This document shows positions 53,487-63,500 of a DNA stretch of 64,000 nucleotides, in pieces. A model generated the notes under the pieces. That model worked only from the letters and a program-made list of their open reading frames with translations, was not told where the DNA came from and did not search any database. The DNA comes from Aquimarina sp. MMG016 (GTDB lineage: Bacteria; Bacteroidota; Bacteroidia; Flavobacteriales; Flavobacteriaceae). How positions within the stretch are numbered: position 1 is the stretch's first letter; each line of letters opens with the position of its first letter. The stretch is taken from contig NZ_JAGJEA010000015.1 in the NCBI RefSeq assembly GCF_018100805.1, positions 62,001 to 126,000 on the forward strand. Reading direction: 5' to 3'. The translations under genes were made by a program, and so were the position numbers.

Positions 53487-54761
53487 ATGACCGAATCAAA
53501 CAAAGACAAAAATGCCTGGGCTTGGGTGCCATCATTATATTTTACAGAAGGATTACCTTATGTGATTATCATCACACTCTCTGTAATTATGTATAAAAAG
53601 TTAGGAGTAAGCAATGCTGATATTGGTATTTATACCAGTTGGTTATACTTACCTTGGGTACTTAAACCTTTATGGAGTCCCATAGTAGATATTAGCAGTA
53701 CTAAGCGTAAATGGTTCTTAGGGATGCAATTGCTTCTGGCAATAGCTTTCTTAGGTGTTGGGATTACTATACCCACCAATAGCTTTTTTATCTTAAGTCT
53801 TTCCTGTTTCTGGATTGCAGCTTTTGCTTCGGCAACTAATGATATCGCATCAGATGGATTTTATTTGCTTGCCCTTTCAGAAAAAAAACAATCTTTCTTC
53901 TTAGGTGTACGTAGTACATTCTACAGATTAGCAATGATTACAGGGCAAGGATTACTTGTAGTACTTGCCGGTTTTTTAGAAGAATATTATGGTAATGATC
54001 AAAAAGCCTGGTCCTATACCATGATTATTACTACAATCATTATGATCGTATTAACACTCATCAATTTCTTTACTGCTCCTAAAGTGGAAGAAGTAGCTAC
54101 CAATACTGAAGAACAAAATAAAGTACGTTTTCTTGATGTATTTATTACCTTCTTTCAGAAGAAACAAATCTGGATAGCCTTAGCTTTTATTTTAGTTTAT
54201 CGTTTAGGCGAATCTCAGTTGGTAAAAATGGCATCTCCTTTTTTATTAGATAAGACAGAAGCAGGAGGACTAGCTTTTTCTACTACCGAAGTAGGAACCA
54301 TTTATGGTACTTTTGGGATTATAGCGTTAACCATTGGTGGCATTTTGGGCGGAATAGTTATTTCTAGATATGGATTAAAAAAATGGATGCTTCCGATGAT
54401 TCTGGCATTAAACCTCCCGAATCTATTATATGCTTTATTAGCGTTCTGGCAACCTACATCAGTAGTATTTGCCACAGTGGTCGTTATTGTGGAACAATTT
54501 GGGTACGGATTTGGGTTTGCTGCCTATTTAATGTTTTTGATTTATGTTGCCGAAGGCGTTTCCAAAACCTCACATTATGCCATTGCTACTGGCTTTATGG
54601 CATTAGGAATGATGCTTCCAGGTATGCTAAGCGGTATTATCCAGGAAGCCATTGGCTATACTGGATTTTTCATCTGGGTTGCCATAGCAGCGATTCCGGG
54701 GATTATCCTTACCAGGTATATTCAATATCCTGCGGATTACGGAAAGAAAGAAAAAGATTAA
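53487..54761 (+). CDS. AmpG-like muropeptide permease (MFS)
   Basis: A 424-residue inner-membrane MFS protein with about 12 helices. The N-terminal SLYFTEGLPYVIIITLSVIMYKK and GIYTSWLYLPWVLKPLWSP with a following charged loop, plus ASATNDIASDGFYL, are the AmpG signature. Known: AmpG imports GlcNAc-anhydroMurNAc peptides into the cytoplasm. The downstream NagZ-like and AnmK genes complete the next two steps, which supports the assignment strongly. Confidence 0.9.
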   Translation: MTESNKDKNAWAWVPSLYFTEGLPYVIIITLSVIMYKKLGVSNADIGIYTSWLYLPWVLKPLWSPIVDISSTKRKWFLGMQLLLAIAFLGVGITIPTNSFFILSLSCFWIAAFASATNDIASDGFYLLALSEKKQSFFLGVRSTFYRLAMITGQGLLVVLAGFLEEYYGNDQKAWSYTMIITTIIMIVLTLINFFTAPKVEEVATNTEEQNKVRFLDVFITFFQKKQIWIALAFILVYRLGESQLVKMASPFLLDKTEAGGLAFSTTEVGTIYGTFGIIALTIGGILGGIVISRYGLKKWMLPMILALNLPNLLYALLAFWQPTSVVFATVVVIVEQFGYGFGFAAYLMFLIYVAEGVSKTSHYAIATGFMALGMMLPGMLSGIIQEAIGYTGFFIWVAIAAIPGIILTRYIQYPADYGKKEKD

Positions 54762-54855
54762 ATGCTCTTATTAAAAAAAATAGCGTTCAAAAGCAGCGCT
54801 TTTAAAATCTTTTTCTACCAGTATAAGATTTATTAATTTGAAAAAGTAAATCACA

Positions 54856-56433
54856 ATTATCAAAAAAACAAATCAGCATATCGACCTCAAGAACTTATCC
54901 AAAACCGAAAAAATCGGGCAATTCTTTTGTCCTGCAGCATTTATCAATGATAGCGATGCTGAAATACAAAAGTTAGAAAACCTCATCAAAGATTACCATA
55001 TTGGAGTACTTACTTTTTTTCATAGCAGGATTAGCGCAGCAAGTAATTTTGAAGGTAAAAGAAAAGTAATCCGAAATGAGAACAGCTATCAACGGCTTCA
55101 GGAATTGATCAACCATTATCAAAGTATTGCTCCTACTCCACTACTCATAAGCATTGATGCAGAATGGGGGCTGGCGATGCGCGTAGAAAATACACCACAA
55201 TATCCGTATGCGCTAACACTGGGTGCAATACCAGAGGATCAAAATGAACTTATCCATCAAGTTGGTAATGCCATTGGGAATGATCTTAAAAGTATTGGCA
55301 TTCATATGAATCTGGCTCCTGTAGTAGATATTAATATGAATCCCGATAACCCAGTGATTGGGTATCGTTCTTTTGGACAAGATAAAGAACAAGTCATAAA
55401 ACGTGCATTATTATATTACCAAGGGCTTAAAGCCTCTGGAACTCTAGGATGTTTTAAACATTTCCCCGGACACGGAGATACTAATATAGATTCTCACCTA
55501 GGACTTCCTTTAATTTCTAAAACTAAAGAAGAACTTTACAATCAAGAATTATATCCTTTTATAAAAGCTATTGAACAAGAAGTTGATAGTATTATGATTG
55601 GGCATTTGGCTGTTCCTTCGTTAAGCAATGATAAGAATACATCTGCAACTTTATCCAAAGACATCATCAAAGAGGTATTAAGAAAAGAATTAGGTTTTAA
55701 AGGAGTTGTCATTTCAGATGCTTTGAATATGCATAGTGTTTCTAAATTATACGATGAAAAAGGGATGTTAGAATGGAAAGCCTTTGATGCGGGTAATGAT
55801 ATCTTATGTTTTGCTGAACATGTAGAAGAAGGTATCAATATGATTGAAAAAAATGCTTCTGATCATCAAATTGAAGAAAGTATCCTAAGAATACAGAAGC
55901 TAAAAGAACATGCTTTTTCACAGAAGAAAGAAAACAATGATGGAGGTATTGATCACACTACTCTGAATCTAAAAATTGCTGAGACCGCTATAACTATGTA
56001 CAAAAGTGATCCGGAAAGTTTTAAAAACTATAACACAGGAGAATTTGAAGCTATTTGTATAGGAAAGAATAATGATTGTCATTTCTATAATGAAATACAG
56101 AAACAAAGACCTTCTATCAATATGGTATCCGATACAAAAACAGATCTCACCACTGATCATATATTGATAGCACTCTTCCCTCCCTCCATAAAACCATTAA
56201 ATAACTTTGGGATCAATGAAGAAACAAAACAGTTCATAGCTCAACTAAGTAAAGTAAAGAATGTAACTTTATACCTATTCGGTAACCCTTATGCATTAAG
56301 AGTATTATCGACTGATTATATTAAAAATATTGTACTGTGTTATCAAGATCTTGAAAGCTTTCAGCGGGCGGCTGCTCAGCATTTTTTAGGTAACCATAAA
56401 GCAATCGGAAAAATCCCTGTTCAACTTTTATAA
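54856..56433 (+). CDS. nagZ: NagZ-like GH3 beta-N-acetylhexosaminidase with a non-canonical start
   Basis: The complete GH3 domain needs the codons before the first TTG (55105): they encode KIGQFFCPAAFIND and YHIGVLTFFHSR, the true N-terminal strand and helix of the barrel. The frame is open from 54850, just after a TAA, but contains no ATG, GTG or TTG in the first 85 codons. ATT at 54856 (then ATC AAA AAA) is the best start, giving 525 residues. Active site: KHFPGHGDTNIDSH (201-214) and nucleophile D288 in VVISDALNMHS. It hydrolyses GlcNAc from imported muropeptides. A C-terminal domain of about 190 residues follows. Confidence 0.85.
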   Translation: MIKKTNQHIDLKNLSKTEKIGQFFCPAAFINDSDAEIQKLENLIKDYHIGVLTFFHSRISAASNFEGKRKVIRNENSYQRLQELINHYQSIAPTPLLISIDAEWGLAMRVENTPQYPYALTLGAIPEDQNELIHQVGNAIGNDLKSIGIHMNLAPVVDINMNPDNPVIGYRSFGQDKEQVIKRALLYYQGLKASGTLGCFKHFPGHGDTNIDSHLGLPLISKTKEELYNQELYPFIKAIEQEVDSIMIGHLAVPSLSNDKNTSATLSKDIIKEVLRKELGFKGVVISDALNMHSVSKLYDEKGMLEWKAFDAGNDILCFAEHVEEGINMIEKNASDHQIEESILRIQKLKEHAFSQKKENNDGGIDHTTLNLKIAETAITMYKSDPESFKNYNTGEFEAICIGKNNDCHFYNEIQKQRPSINMVSDTKTDLTTDHILIALFPPSIKPLNNFGINEETKQFIAQLSKVKNVTLYLFGNPYALRVLSTDYIKNIVLCYQDLESFQRAAAQHFLGNHKAIGKIPVQLL

Positions 56434-56439
56434 AATACA

Positions 56440-57519
56440 ATGCAAAAGAATCACTATAAAGTAATTGGTTTGATGTCCGGGACTTCACTAGACGGATTGG
56501 ATATTGCATATTGCCATTTTACAAAGAATAATAATTCCTGGGAGTTTTCTATTGAGAAAGCCGAAAGCATTGATTATGATAATCATTTCAAAGAAAAATT
56601 AAAAAATACTGTACACTTAAACGCTGTCGATCTATTAGCATTTCATAATGAATTTGGAACTTGGTTAGGTGAGAAAACTAAAGAGTTCATTTTCACACAT
56701 CAAATCCAGGTAGATTTTATTTCCAGTCATGGGCATACTGTATTTCATCAACCCGAAATCGGATTAACGTACCAAATCGGTTCCGGGCAGCATCTGGCCA
56801 ATGCATCTGGTCACAAGGTAATTTGTGATTTCAGAACACTAGATGTGGCACTTGGTGGTCAGGGAGCTCCTCTTGTACCTATCGGGGATCAATTACTATT
56901 TGGTGATTATGATTTCTGTCTTAATCTAGGTGGTATTAGTAATATTTCTTTTGATGTAAAAGGAAAAAGAATTGCTTTTGACATCTCCCCTGCCAATATG
57001 TTACTGAATTACATTTGCAAAAAAATAAACAAAGCATACGATCACGGTGGAGCAATTGCCAAAACCGGTATCCTAAACAGAGTACTACTAGATCAATTAA
57101 ACGCATTAGCTTATTACTCCCTGCCCTATCCAAAATCATTGGGTTACGAATGGTTTGTCGACAAAGTAATTCCTATAATAGAAAACACTAATGACACACC
57201 AGAAAACTTGCTACACACTTCAGTTCATCATATCGCAACCCAGATAGCTAATACCATCATTGACACCCATAAAAACAACAGTTCACTGCTTATCACCGGT
57301 GGTGGTGCCAAGAATGATTTTTTGATTGAAATATTACAACAACAACTTGAAGGGCAGGCCAATGTCATTATTCCTTCGACAGATATTATCGATTATAAAG
57401 AAGCTTTGATTTTTGGGTTTATGGGAGTATTAAGAGAACTCAATGAGGTAAATTGCCTACAATCTGTTACCGGAGCTAATCGAGATTCTTCTTCTGGAGT
57501 ATTATACAGACCTTACTAA
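56440..57519 (+). CDS. anmK: Anhydro-N-acetylmuramic acid kinase
   Basis: A 359-residue kinase with the N-terminal phosphate-binding GLMSGTSLDGLDIAYC, the mid-domain ISSHGHTVFHQP, GGQGAPLVPIGD and GGISNISF, and the C-terminal TGGGAKNDFLIE. It converts anhMurNAc to MurNAc-6-phosphate in cell-wall recycling. It lies 6 bp after nagZ. The AmpG-NagZ-AnmK order follows the pathway order. Confidence 0.97.
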   Translation: MQKNHYKVIGLMSGTSLDGLDIAYCHFTKNNNSWEFSIEKAESIDYDNHFKEKLKNTVHLNAVDLLAFHNEFGTWLGEKTKEFIFTHQIQVDFISSHGHTVFHQPEIGLTYQIGSGQHLANASGHKVICDFRTLDVALGGQGAPLVPIGDQLLFGDYDFCLNLGGISNISFDVKGKRIAFDISPANMLLNYICKKINKAYDHGGAIAKTGILNRVLLDQLNALAYYSLPYPKSLGYEWFVDKVIPIIENTNDTPENLLHTSVHHIATQIANTIIDTHKNNSSLLITGGGAKNDFLIEILQQQLEGQANVIIPSTDIIDYKEALIFGFMGVLRELNEVNCLQSVTGANRDSSSGVLYRPY

Positions 57520-58020
57520 TATTTTGTTTTAACTAAGTACAAGTTACAATTGTCAAAAGAGTAAATATGTCCGCCTAACTACCATTTCAGATAAACAAAT
57601 CACCTTTGCACTACACATGATTTATGATTTAGACAGGCATGATTTACACTTATACTACCATAATTCTTAATTCACCTCATCAAATGGCTATTTCATTATG
57701 GCAAATATCCACTTGAGGTCACCAAATATATTAATTAAGCATACAATAATTAAAATGTTAAATTTTAACATTGTTTTATTCCAGCACATATACTTCTGTG
57801 CAGCAGATAGTTAACATCCAACTTCTTAACAATTTGTTAAACACAAAGGGGAAATGTACCCCCTATAGCTATTGACTCAGGTCATTTTTTTCATGTATTT
57901 TCGCCGCTTGTTTTAAAAAAAGTTTTGGGGAAAACTTCTTTTTTTCAAAAAAGTAGGGTAACATTTTTGCCATAAATGGCACTACCTATATATAAACCTA
58001 ATTTAATCAGTCAGTATATT
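57520..58020 (+). promoter_or_regulatory. 501-bp intergenic region with promoter and attenuator-like hairpin
   Basis: TTG at 57872-57874 and TATTTTCG at 57896-57903 (one mismatch to TAnnTTTG, 21-nt spacer) form a candidate promoter. Just after the predicted start site, AAGTTTT GGGG AAAACTT (57920-57937) with flanking A and T runs makes a stable hairpin followed by a T7 tract, which looks like a leader terminator. A further GGGG...CCCC hairpin lies near 57848-57862. I see no gene in the stretch. Confidence 0.45.
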
Positions 58021-59063
58021 ATGAAAAAAAGTATTCTCTTGGTCAACACTCTGGAGGTAAATGGTATAAATTAATGAATATTGACCTTAATGGTAATGGA
58101 AATCATAATTCAGTAAATATTACAGTCGATTTCCAATATGTAAATACTTGGACAAAGTATAATGCTAATGCTATTTTAAGATTAAGAGAAAACTCTACTG
58201 GTGATTGGCAATATAATGTAGTTGGAATTAACCAGTCTGTTTTAAGCTTTAAAAAAATAACAACCAATGTTTTTGAAGTATGGGGATATTCTAATGGAGG
58301 ATGGGGGCACTTATCATTTACTACTTTGGTAACTAAAGAAGCTCCTCTAATTATAACCATTCCTGATTTGCCCATTGAATCTTCTAACATTGATTCATTA
58401 GAAGATGTTCCTGTAAAAGGTGATTGGTATTTCCCTTTGGGTAAAATTGAAATAATAAAAGGAGGAACAATTGCTAGTAAATGGAATCCTGCAGGGAGTT
58501 ATTTCACACTCTCAGGTACTGATGGATCCAAATTAATTATGGACACTAATGAAATATATGGTTTAAGCACATTGTATATAGGTTCTAAATCAGGTGATTT
58601 GGTCAAATTCAGATCTGTTCAAGACAATGGTCCCGCAAGTGATAAAATGGTCATAAAAAATGATGGTAAAGTAGGGATCGGAACGATGTCCCCAGACGCC
58701 AAACTTACCGTAAAAGGAAACATCCACGCAGAAGAAGTAAAAATCGACCTATCAGTTCCTGCACCTGATTATGTATTTACCAAAGACTATGATCTATTAA
58801 CTATAGAAGAAGTACAAGAACATATTGCAGCACAAGGCCACTTGCCTAATATTCCATCCGCTACAGAAATGGAGACCAATGGTGTAGAACTAGGTCTTAT
58901 GAATATGAAACTCCTGGAAAAAATTGAAGAATTGACCTTGTATACCATTGCGCAGGAGAAGCAATTGAAGGGGCAAAAAGAAGAAATTAAAGCGCTAAAA
59001 AAACAAAACGATAGAATTAATCAATTAGAAGAGAAATTAGAAGCATTACTTAATAAAAAATAA
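58021..59063 (+). pseudogene. Tail-fibre-like surface protein gene with a deleted or frameshifted 5' part
   Basis: ATG 58021 begins a typical exported start (MKKSILLV) but stops after 17 codons. The adjacent frame is open from GQHSGGKWYKLMNID onward and encodes the family body: VGIGTMSPDAKLTVKGNIHA (about residues 200-219 of the downstream frame), the conserved APDYVFTKDYDLLTIEEVQ block and a C-terminal coiled coil. The intact ATG at 58074 would give 329 residues with no signal peptide. The 5' part was most likely lost by an internal deletion that also shifted the frame. The intact relative follows directly. Confidence 0.7.
58680..58975 (+). repeat. Direct repeat shared by the two tail-fibre-like genes (copy 1; copy 2 at about 60126-60423)
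   Basis: The 3' blocks of the two neighbouring genes are near-identical at DNA level (for instance CCAGACGCCAAACT, then CCGTAAAAGGAAACATCC and the following 250 bp with scattered mainly synonymous changes), whereas the 5' parts are unrelated. It is a substrate for gene conversion or for swapping of variable heads onto a constant tail. Confidence 0.8.
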
Positions 59064-59078
59064 ACCTATCCATCAATT

Positions 59079-60515
59079 ATGAAAAATTATATCATAGCAA
59101 TTACCGGATTGCTAACCTTAACTATTAGTGCGCAAACCACAACATTTGACAATCTAAATGCTAATAATTATGTAAACAAAGCCATTACTTGGAATTCCTC
59201 TAATTATGGATCTGGATTTGGACATAGAATAATAAATTCTGATCCAGGTGGACAAACATTACTAAATTTTCAAGGAAGACACAATAATACGAGCTGGATT
59301 AATATTTTGTCTTTAACATCTAATGGGAAAATGGGAGTTGGTACTAGCGATCCAATAGAAAAATTACACGTTCAAGGAAATTTTGCTATTGGAGACGGAG
59401 GAGTTGGTATTCCATTTAAAATGTGGGCTGGAAGTAATGGTAATACTAATCATTTTAGATTAGGAACAGATATAGGACATTATGGAGATGCTGCATTAGA
59501 AGTTTACCAAAACTACTCTGGTGGTAGTGAACAAAACCCAGGAAAAGTAGTTGTGAATGGTAATCTAGGAATTGGAACAACGAACCCAACAGCTAAATTA
59601 CACGTTATAGGGGATTTAAAAACCACCAATTATATTGATGCTTCACAATATATAAGTGTTTCTAAAGGTGGTAGTGCTAGAGTTGCAATGAATGGACAAG
59701 GACATGGATATATAAGTGGACGAAATGATAGTGTGGAGAATAAATTTCTTATTCACTCTAATGGAAATTCATTTTTTAATGGTGGTAATGTTGGAATAGG
59801 AACAACAAGTCCCAATACGAAACTTAGTATTTACCTTCCTAATGGAACAGCATCTTACCCAACTACAACAAGTAGTGGAAACAGTTTTATGAAATCAAGA
59901 GGTTCCAATAATGGAATTGAGTTTGGTAATTCAACAGGATTTAATGATCGTAAAGCATGGATTATTGCAAGACACTCTGACGTAAGTAATTATGGTCAAT
60001 ATTATTCTACCCTGCATTTACAACCAAATGTAGGTGACAAATCCCAGTATAGAGGTGTTAGTATAGGATATGAAGCGTCAACACAACTTCCTGTTAACAC
60101 ACATTTAGCAGTCTCTGGTAATATGGGCATCGGCACCACCACCCCAGACGCCAAACTCACCGTAAAAGGAAACATCCACGCAGAAGAAGTAAAAATAGAC
60201 TTATCTGTTCCTGCACCGGATTATGTGTTTACCAAGGACTACGATCTCCTCACTATAGAAGAAGTACAACAGCATATTGCAACACAAGGTCATTTACCTA
60301 ATATTCCATCAGCTACAGAAATGGAAACCAATGGTGTAGAACTAGGTCTTATGAATATGAAACTCCTGGAAAAAATCGAGGAGCTGACGTTGTATACGAT
60401 TGCACAGGAGAAGCAATTGAAGGAGCAAGAAACCATTAACAATCAATTAAAAACCAACAACCAAAACCTGGAAGCTAGATTAGCTAAGATTGAGGCTTTG
60501 TTGGGTAAAAACTAG
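59079..60515 (+). CDS. Tail-fibre-like exported surface protein
   Basis: A 478-residue protein: signal peptide ending LTISAQ, then several beta-helix units each closing with a VGIGTTxPxAKLxV motif (MGVGTSDPIEKLHV, LGIGTTNPTAKLHV, VGIGTTSPNTKLSI, MGIGTTTPDAKLTV), the conserved block APDYVFTKDYDLL...HLPNIPSATEMETNGVELGL and a C-terminal coiled coil. The architecture matches Bacteroidota proteins related to phage tail-fibre knob/chaperone regions. It probably forms a trimeric fibre on the cell surface or a secreted structure. It precedes the RHS gene. Confidence 0.85.
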   Translation: MKNYIIAITGLLTLTISAQTTTFDNLNANNYVNKAITWNSSNYGSGFGHRIINSDPGGQTLLNFQGRHNNTSWINILSLTSNGKMGVGTSDPIEKLHVQGNFAIGDGGVGIPFKMWAGSNGNTNHFRLGTDIGHYGDAALEVYQNYSGGSEQNPGKVVVNGNLGIGTTNPTAKLHVIGDLKTTNYIDASQYISVSKGGSARVAMNGQGHGYISGRNDSVENKFLIHSNGNSFFNGGNVGIGTTSPNTKLSIYLPNGTASYPTTTSSGNSFMKSRGSNNGIEFGNSTGFNDRKAWIIARHSDVSNYGQYYSTLHLQPNVGDKSQYRGVSIGYEASTQLPVNTHLAVSGNMGIGTTTPDAKLTVKGNIHAEEVKIDLSVPAPDYVFTKDYDLLTIEEVQQHIATQGHLPNIPSATEMETNGVELGLMNMKLLEKIEELTLYTIAQEKQLKEQETINNQLKTNNQNLEARLAKIEALLGKN

Positions 60516-60564
60516 GAATTAAGATAGTCTTACTGTCTTCAACAGTATAAAACCAAAAATTATT

Positions 60565-63500
60565 ATGAAATTAAAATTAATAATTATAATAAATCTGTTA
60601 TTGCTACTAAGTACAATAACTACTTTTTCTCAAGAAGCAGATGGTATTGTTATTGAACCATCTATACCTAGCTCTCCAGAGGCTACTAGTTTTACTAGAT
60701 ATGGGAGTTTACCTTTAAATAACGCTACTGGCCAAATGAATTTCACTGTGCCTATTTATACAATAAAGGTAGGAGGTAACAGTTGGCCTATTAACTTAGC
60801 ATACAATTATGGAGGGCTTAAACTTCAGGACAAACCTTCTATAATGGGTTTAGGTTGGAATCTAATTTCCAATGGGATAGTTTCCAGAGAAGTAAGAGGT
60901 TTGCCTGATGAAAGCAAAAATGGGTACTATGGAAACAACTATGTTAGAGAGCAAGTATACAATTATAAAAACGGAGGTAAGGAAGCTCTAACAATACAAG
61001 ATATTAGAAAATTTAGAAACAAAGAATATGATTCTGAAGTTGATAAATACACTGTTAATGTAGGAGGGCTTAACTTTTCTTTTAAAATAGGGTTGGATGG
61101 AACTCCTGTATTCTTATCTAAACATAATCACAAGGTAGAGGTTCTATGGGAATCAAATTTTACAAATGATACTCATGAAATAAAAGCATTTATCGTTACC
61201 GACGATAAAGGTATTGAATATGAATTTACAGCTATAGAAAAAACCATTCCTGAAATCGATGAAGAGATTCGTATAAATCATCGAATGAGTTGGAATCTTA
61301 CAAAAATCAAATATATAAACGATCGAGAAATTGAATTTCTATATAAAGAGAACACTTTTGTAAATTATGATTTTAATGCCTACGGTGCAGCGCTTTATGC
61401 AGATGCAGCAACCCCGATAGATGAGGGAATGAGATATTTGGACGGAACATATTGGGAGACAAATGCTAAAAGTACCATAGAACGACAAATTTTAGAAACA
61501 ATAACATTTCCTGGAGGCTCTATAGCATTTAATACAGAAACTATAAATAACCATTTATTATATACTTCGTTCCAGGTTAATGATAACTTTTCCAATACTA
61601 ATGAATATAATCTTTCATATTCTGGTTCTAGAAATCTTCTTGTTGGTATTACAAAAAATACTGAAAATTATTATGGGTTTGAGTATTATGGCCAAAATAG
61701 TTCATTCATAACAATGCCAGACTTTTTTAATTCTCGTATTGTAAATCAAAACGAAAAACCTTTAAGTCAAGACCCATGGGGATATTTTAACGGAAAAGCT
61801 AATGAATACTTAATCAATGTTCCTGCAAGCAGGTATGAAAGTAATAGGAGTATTAGTTTTGAGCATACCAGATTAGGAGCTTTAAAAAAGATCAAATATC
61901 CCACAGGAGGATATACAGAAATTAATTATGGACAAAATAAAATAAAACAAGAATTTAGAACTGATTATAGTACGGTTCCTATGGAATCCGCTGTTCGTAT
62001 AATACAATTAGTACCGAAACCTGATGAAACTTGGCCTTTTGGTAAGCCTACATATAGAGAAGCTTATAAGATAATTACTATAGATAAGCCTCAGGCAATT
62101 AATATTGGCTATCACTTTGCAAGTAAAAGTACACTAGATAATATACAATTTAAAATCGAGCGTTTGGATGATGAATGCCCTCTTAAGGATTATTATAAAG
62201 AACTCCATAAAGTTAATCCGCCACCCAGAGCATTAGGAGCTCAAGTAAATGATTTTAGTATTTATTTTAAAGATGTTGTTAAAAAATATGCCGAAGACAA
62301 AAATGTCCCTCCGTATATTTGCCCTTCATTGGCTATAGATTATTTCCCTGCAGATTTTGATAATCAAATTAAAAATTTACAAGGATCGGCAAAAAGAATG
62401 GTCATTTTACCAGGAAGGTATAAATTCACTATTTCGACTCAATTCATGAATTACCTTACTGGGCCTGCAGAGTTTAGGATACAATTTCAAGAAGACACCG
62501 ATAATCTAGGGTATACAAATAATGATGTTGGAGGTATTCGAGTTTCTTCAATGGAGGATTGTCCGGATAATGATCCAAACAATTGTATTACCAGAACATT
62601 TAATTACAATGATAAAGATGGGTTTTCTACGGGGAAATTATTTACCGCTTCAAAAAACCCCACCGTCTTTAAAAAAACGAAAAAATTAGTAGACGGAACT
62701 ACGACGTATTTAGAAAACCACTATTTCTTTGCTGATCGATACTACCAATCATCAAGTTTTTCAGGGTCTCCTGTATATTACAAAACCATAACAGAAGCCA
62801 ATGGTGTTGATAACGGGTATGTAATAACAAATTACTCGTTTCCTATAGAAAATAGCTTATTTAAATATCCTAAAGTTCCGTTAGGTATTGATTTAACAAA
62901 GAGTAATGTTTTAAGCAAAACAACATATACAAAAGATGGTATAGAGAATAGTAAATCAATTAATGGATTTCAGCAAGTCAGAGGCCTGTATATTAATAAT
63001 ACTACTTTAGATAGTAATGAAAACCATCCTTTTAGCTTTATTGTTGCCAGAGGTCAAGATCTTCGATTCGATTTTACACAATTTGATTATGGTTTAAACC
63101 CGACAAACCCTTTAGAAATTGCTGAATTGAAAACAAAATATTTGTTTTCTAGCTATGCAGAATTAGATAGTTGGTTTAAAAAAATCAAGGAGAATACTAT
63201 ATCTTATTATGAGAATGGTAATACTTTAGATCAAATAACAGATTATCAATATAACAATCGCCAACTGATTGAAAAAACAAAAACAACAGATAGCAACGGA
63301 AATACTTTAGAACAGCAATTCGAATACCCATTTGATACAAATACCCCAATTTTTAATGGGATGGTACAGAATAATCAAATTTCTCAGCCAGTAACCATAA
63401 AAACTCTAAAAAATGACACATTAAAACTTCATAAAGAGATAGGTTTTATATCCATCGGTAATGGTTTCTACCCTAATAAAGTATCTGATTTCAAAGAAAA

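Noticed and set aside
54383..54805. 140-codon ORF overlapping the end of the AmpG-like gene
   Set aside because: Shadow frame rich in Cys and His with no domain; the AmpG reading is clear through the same bases.
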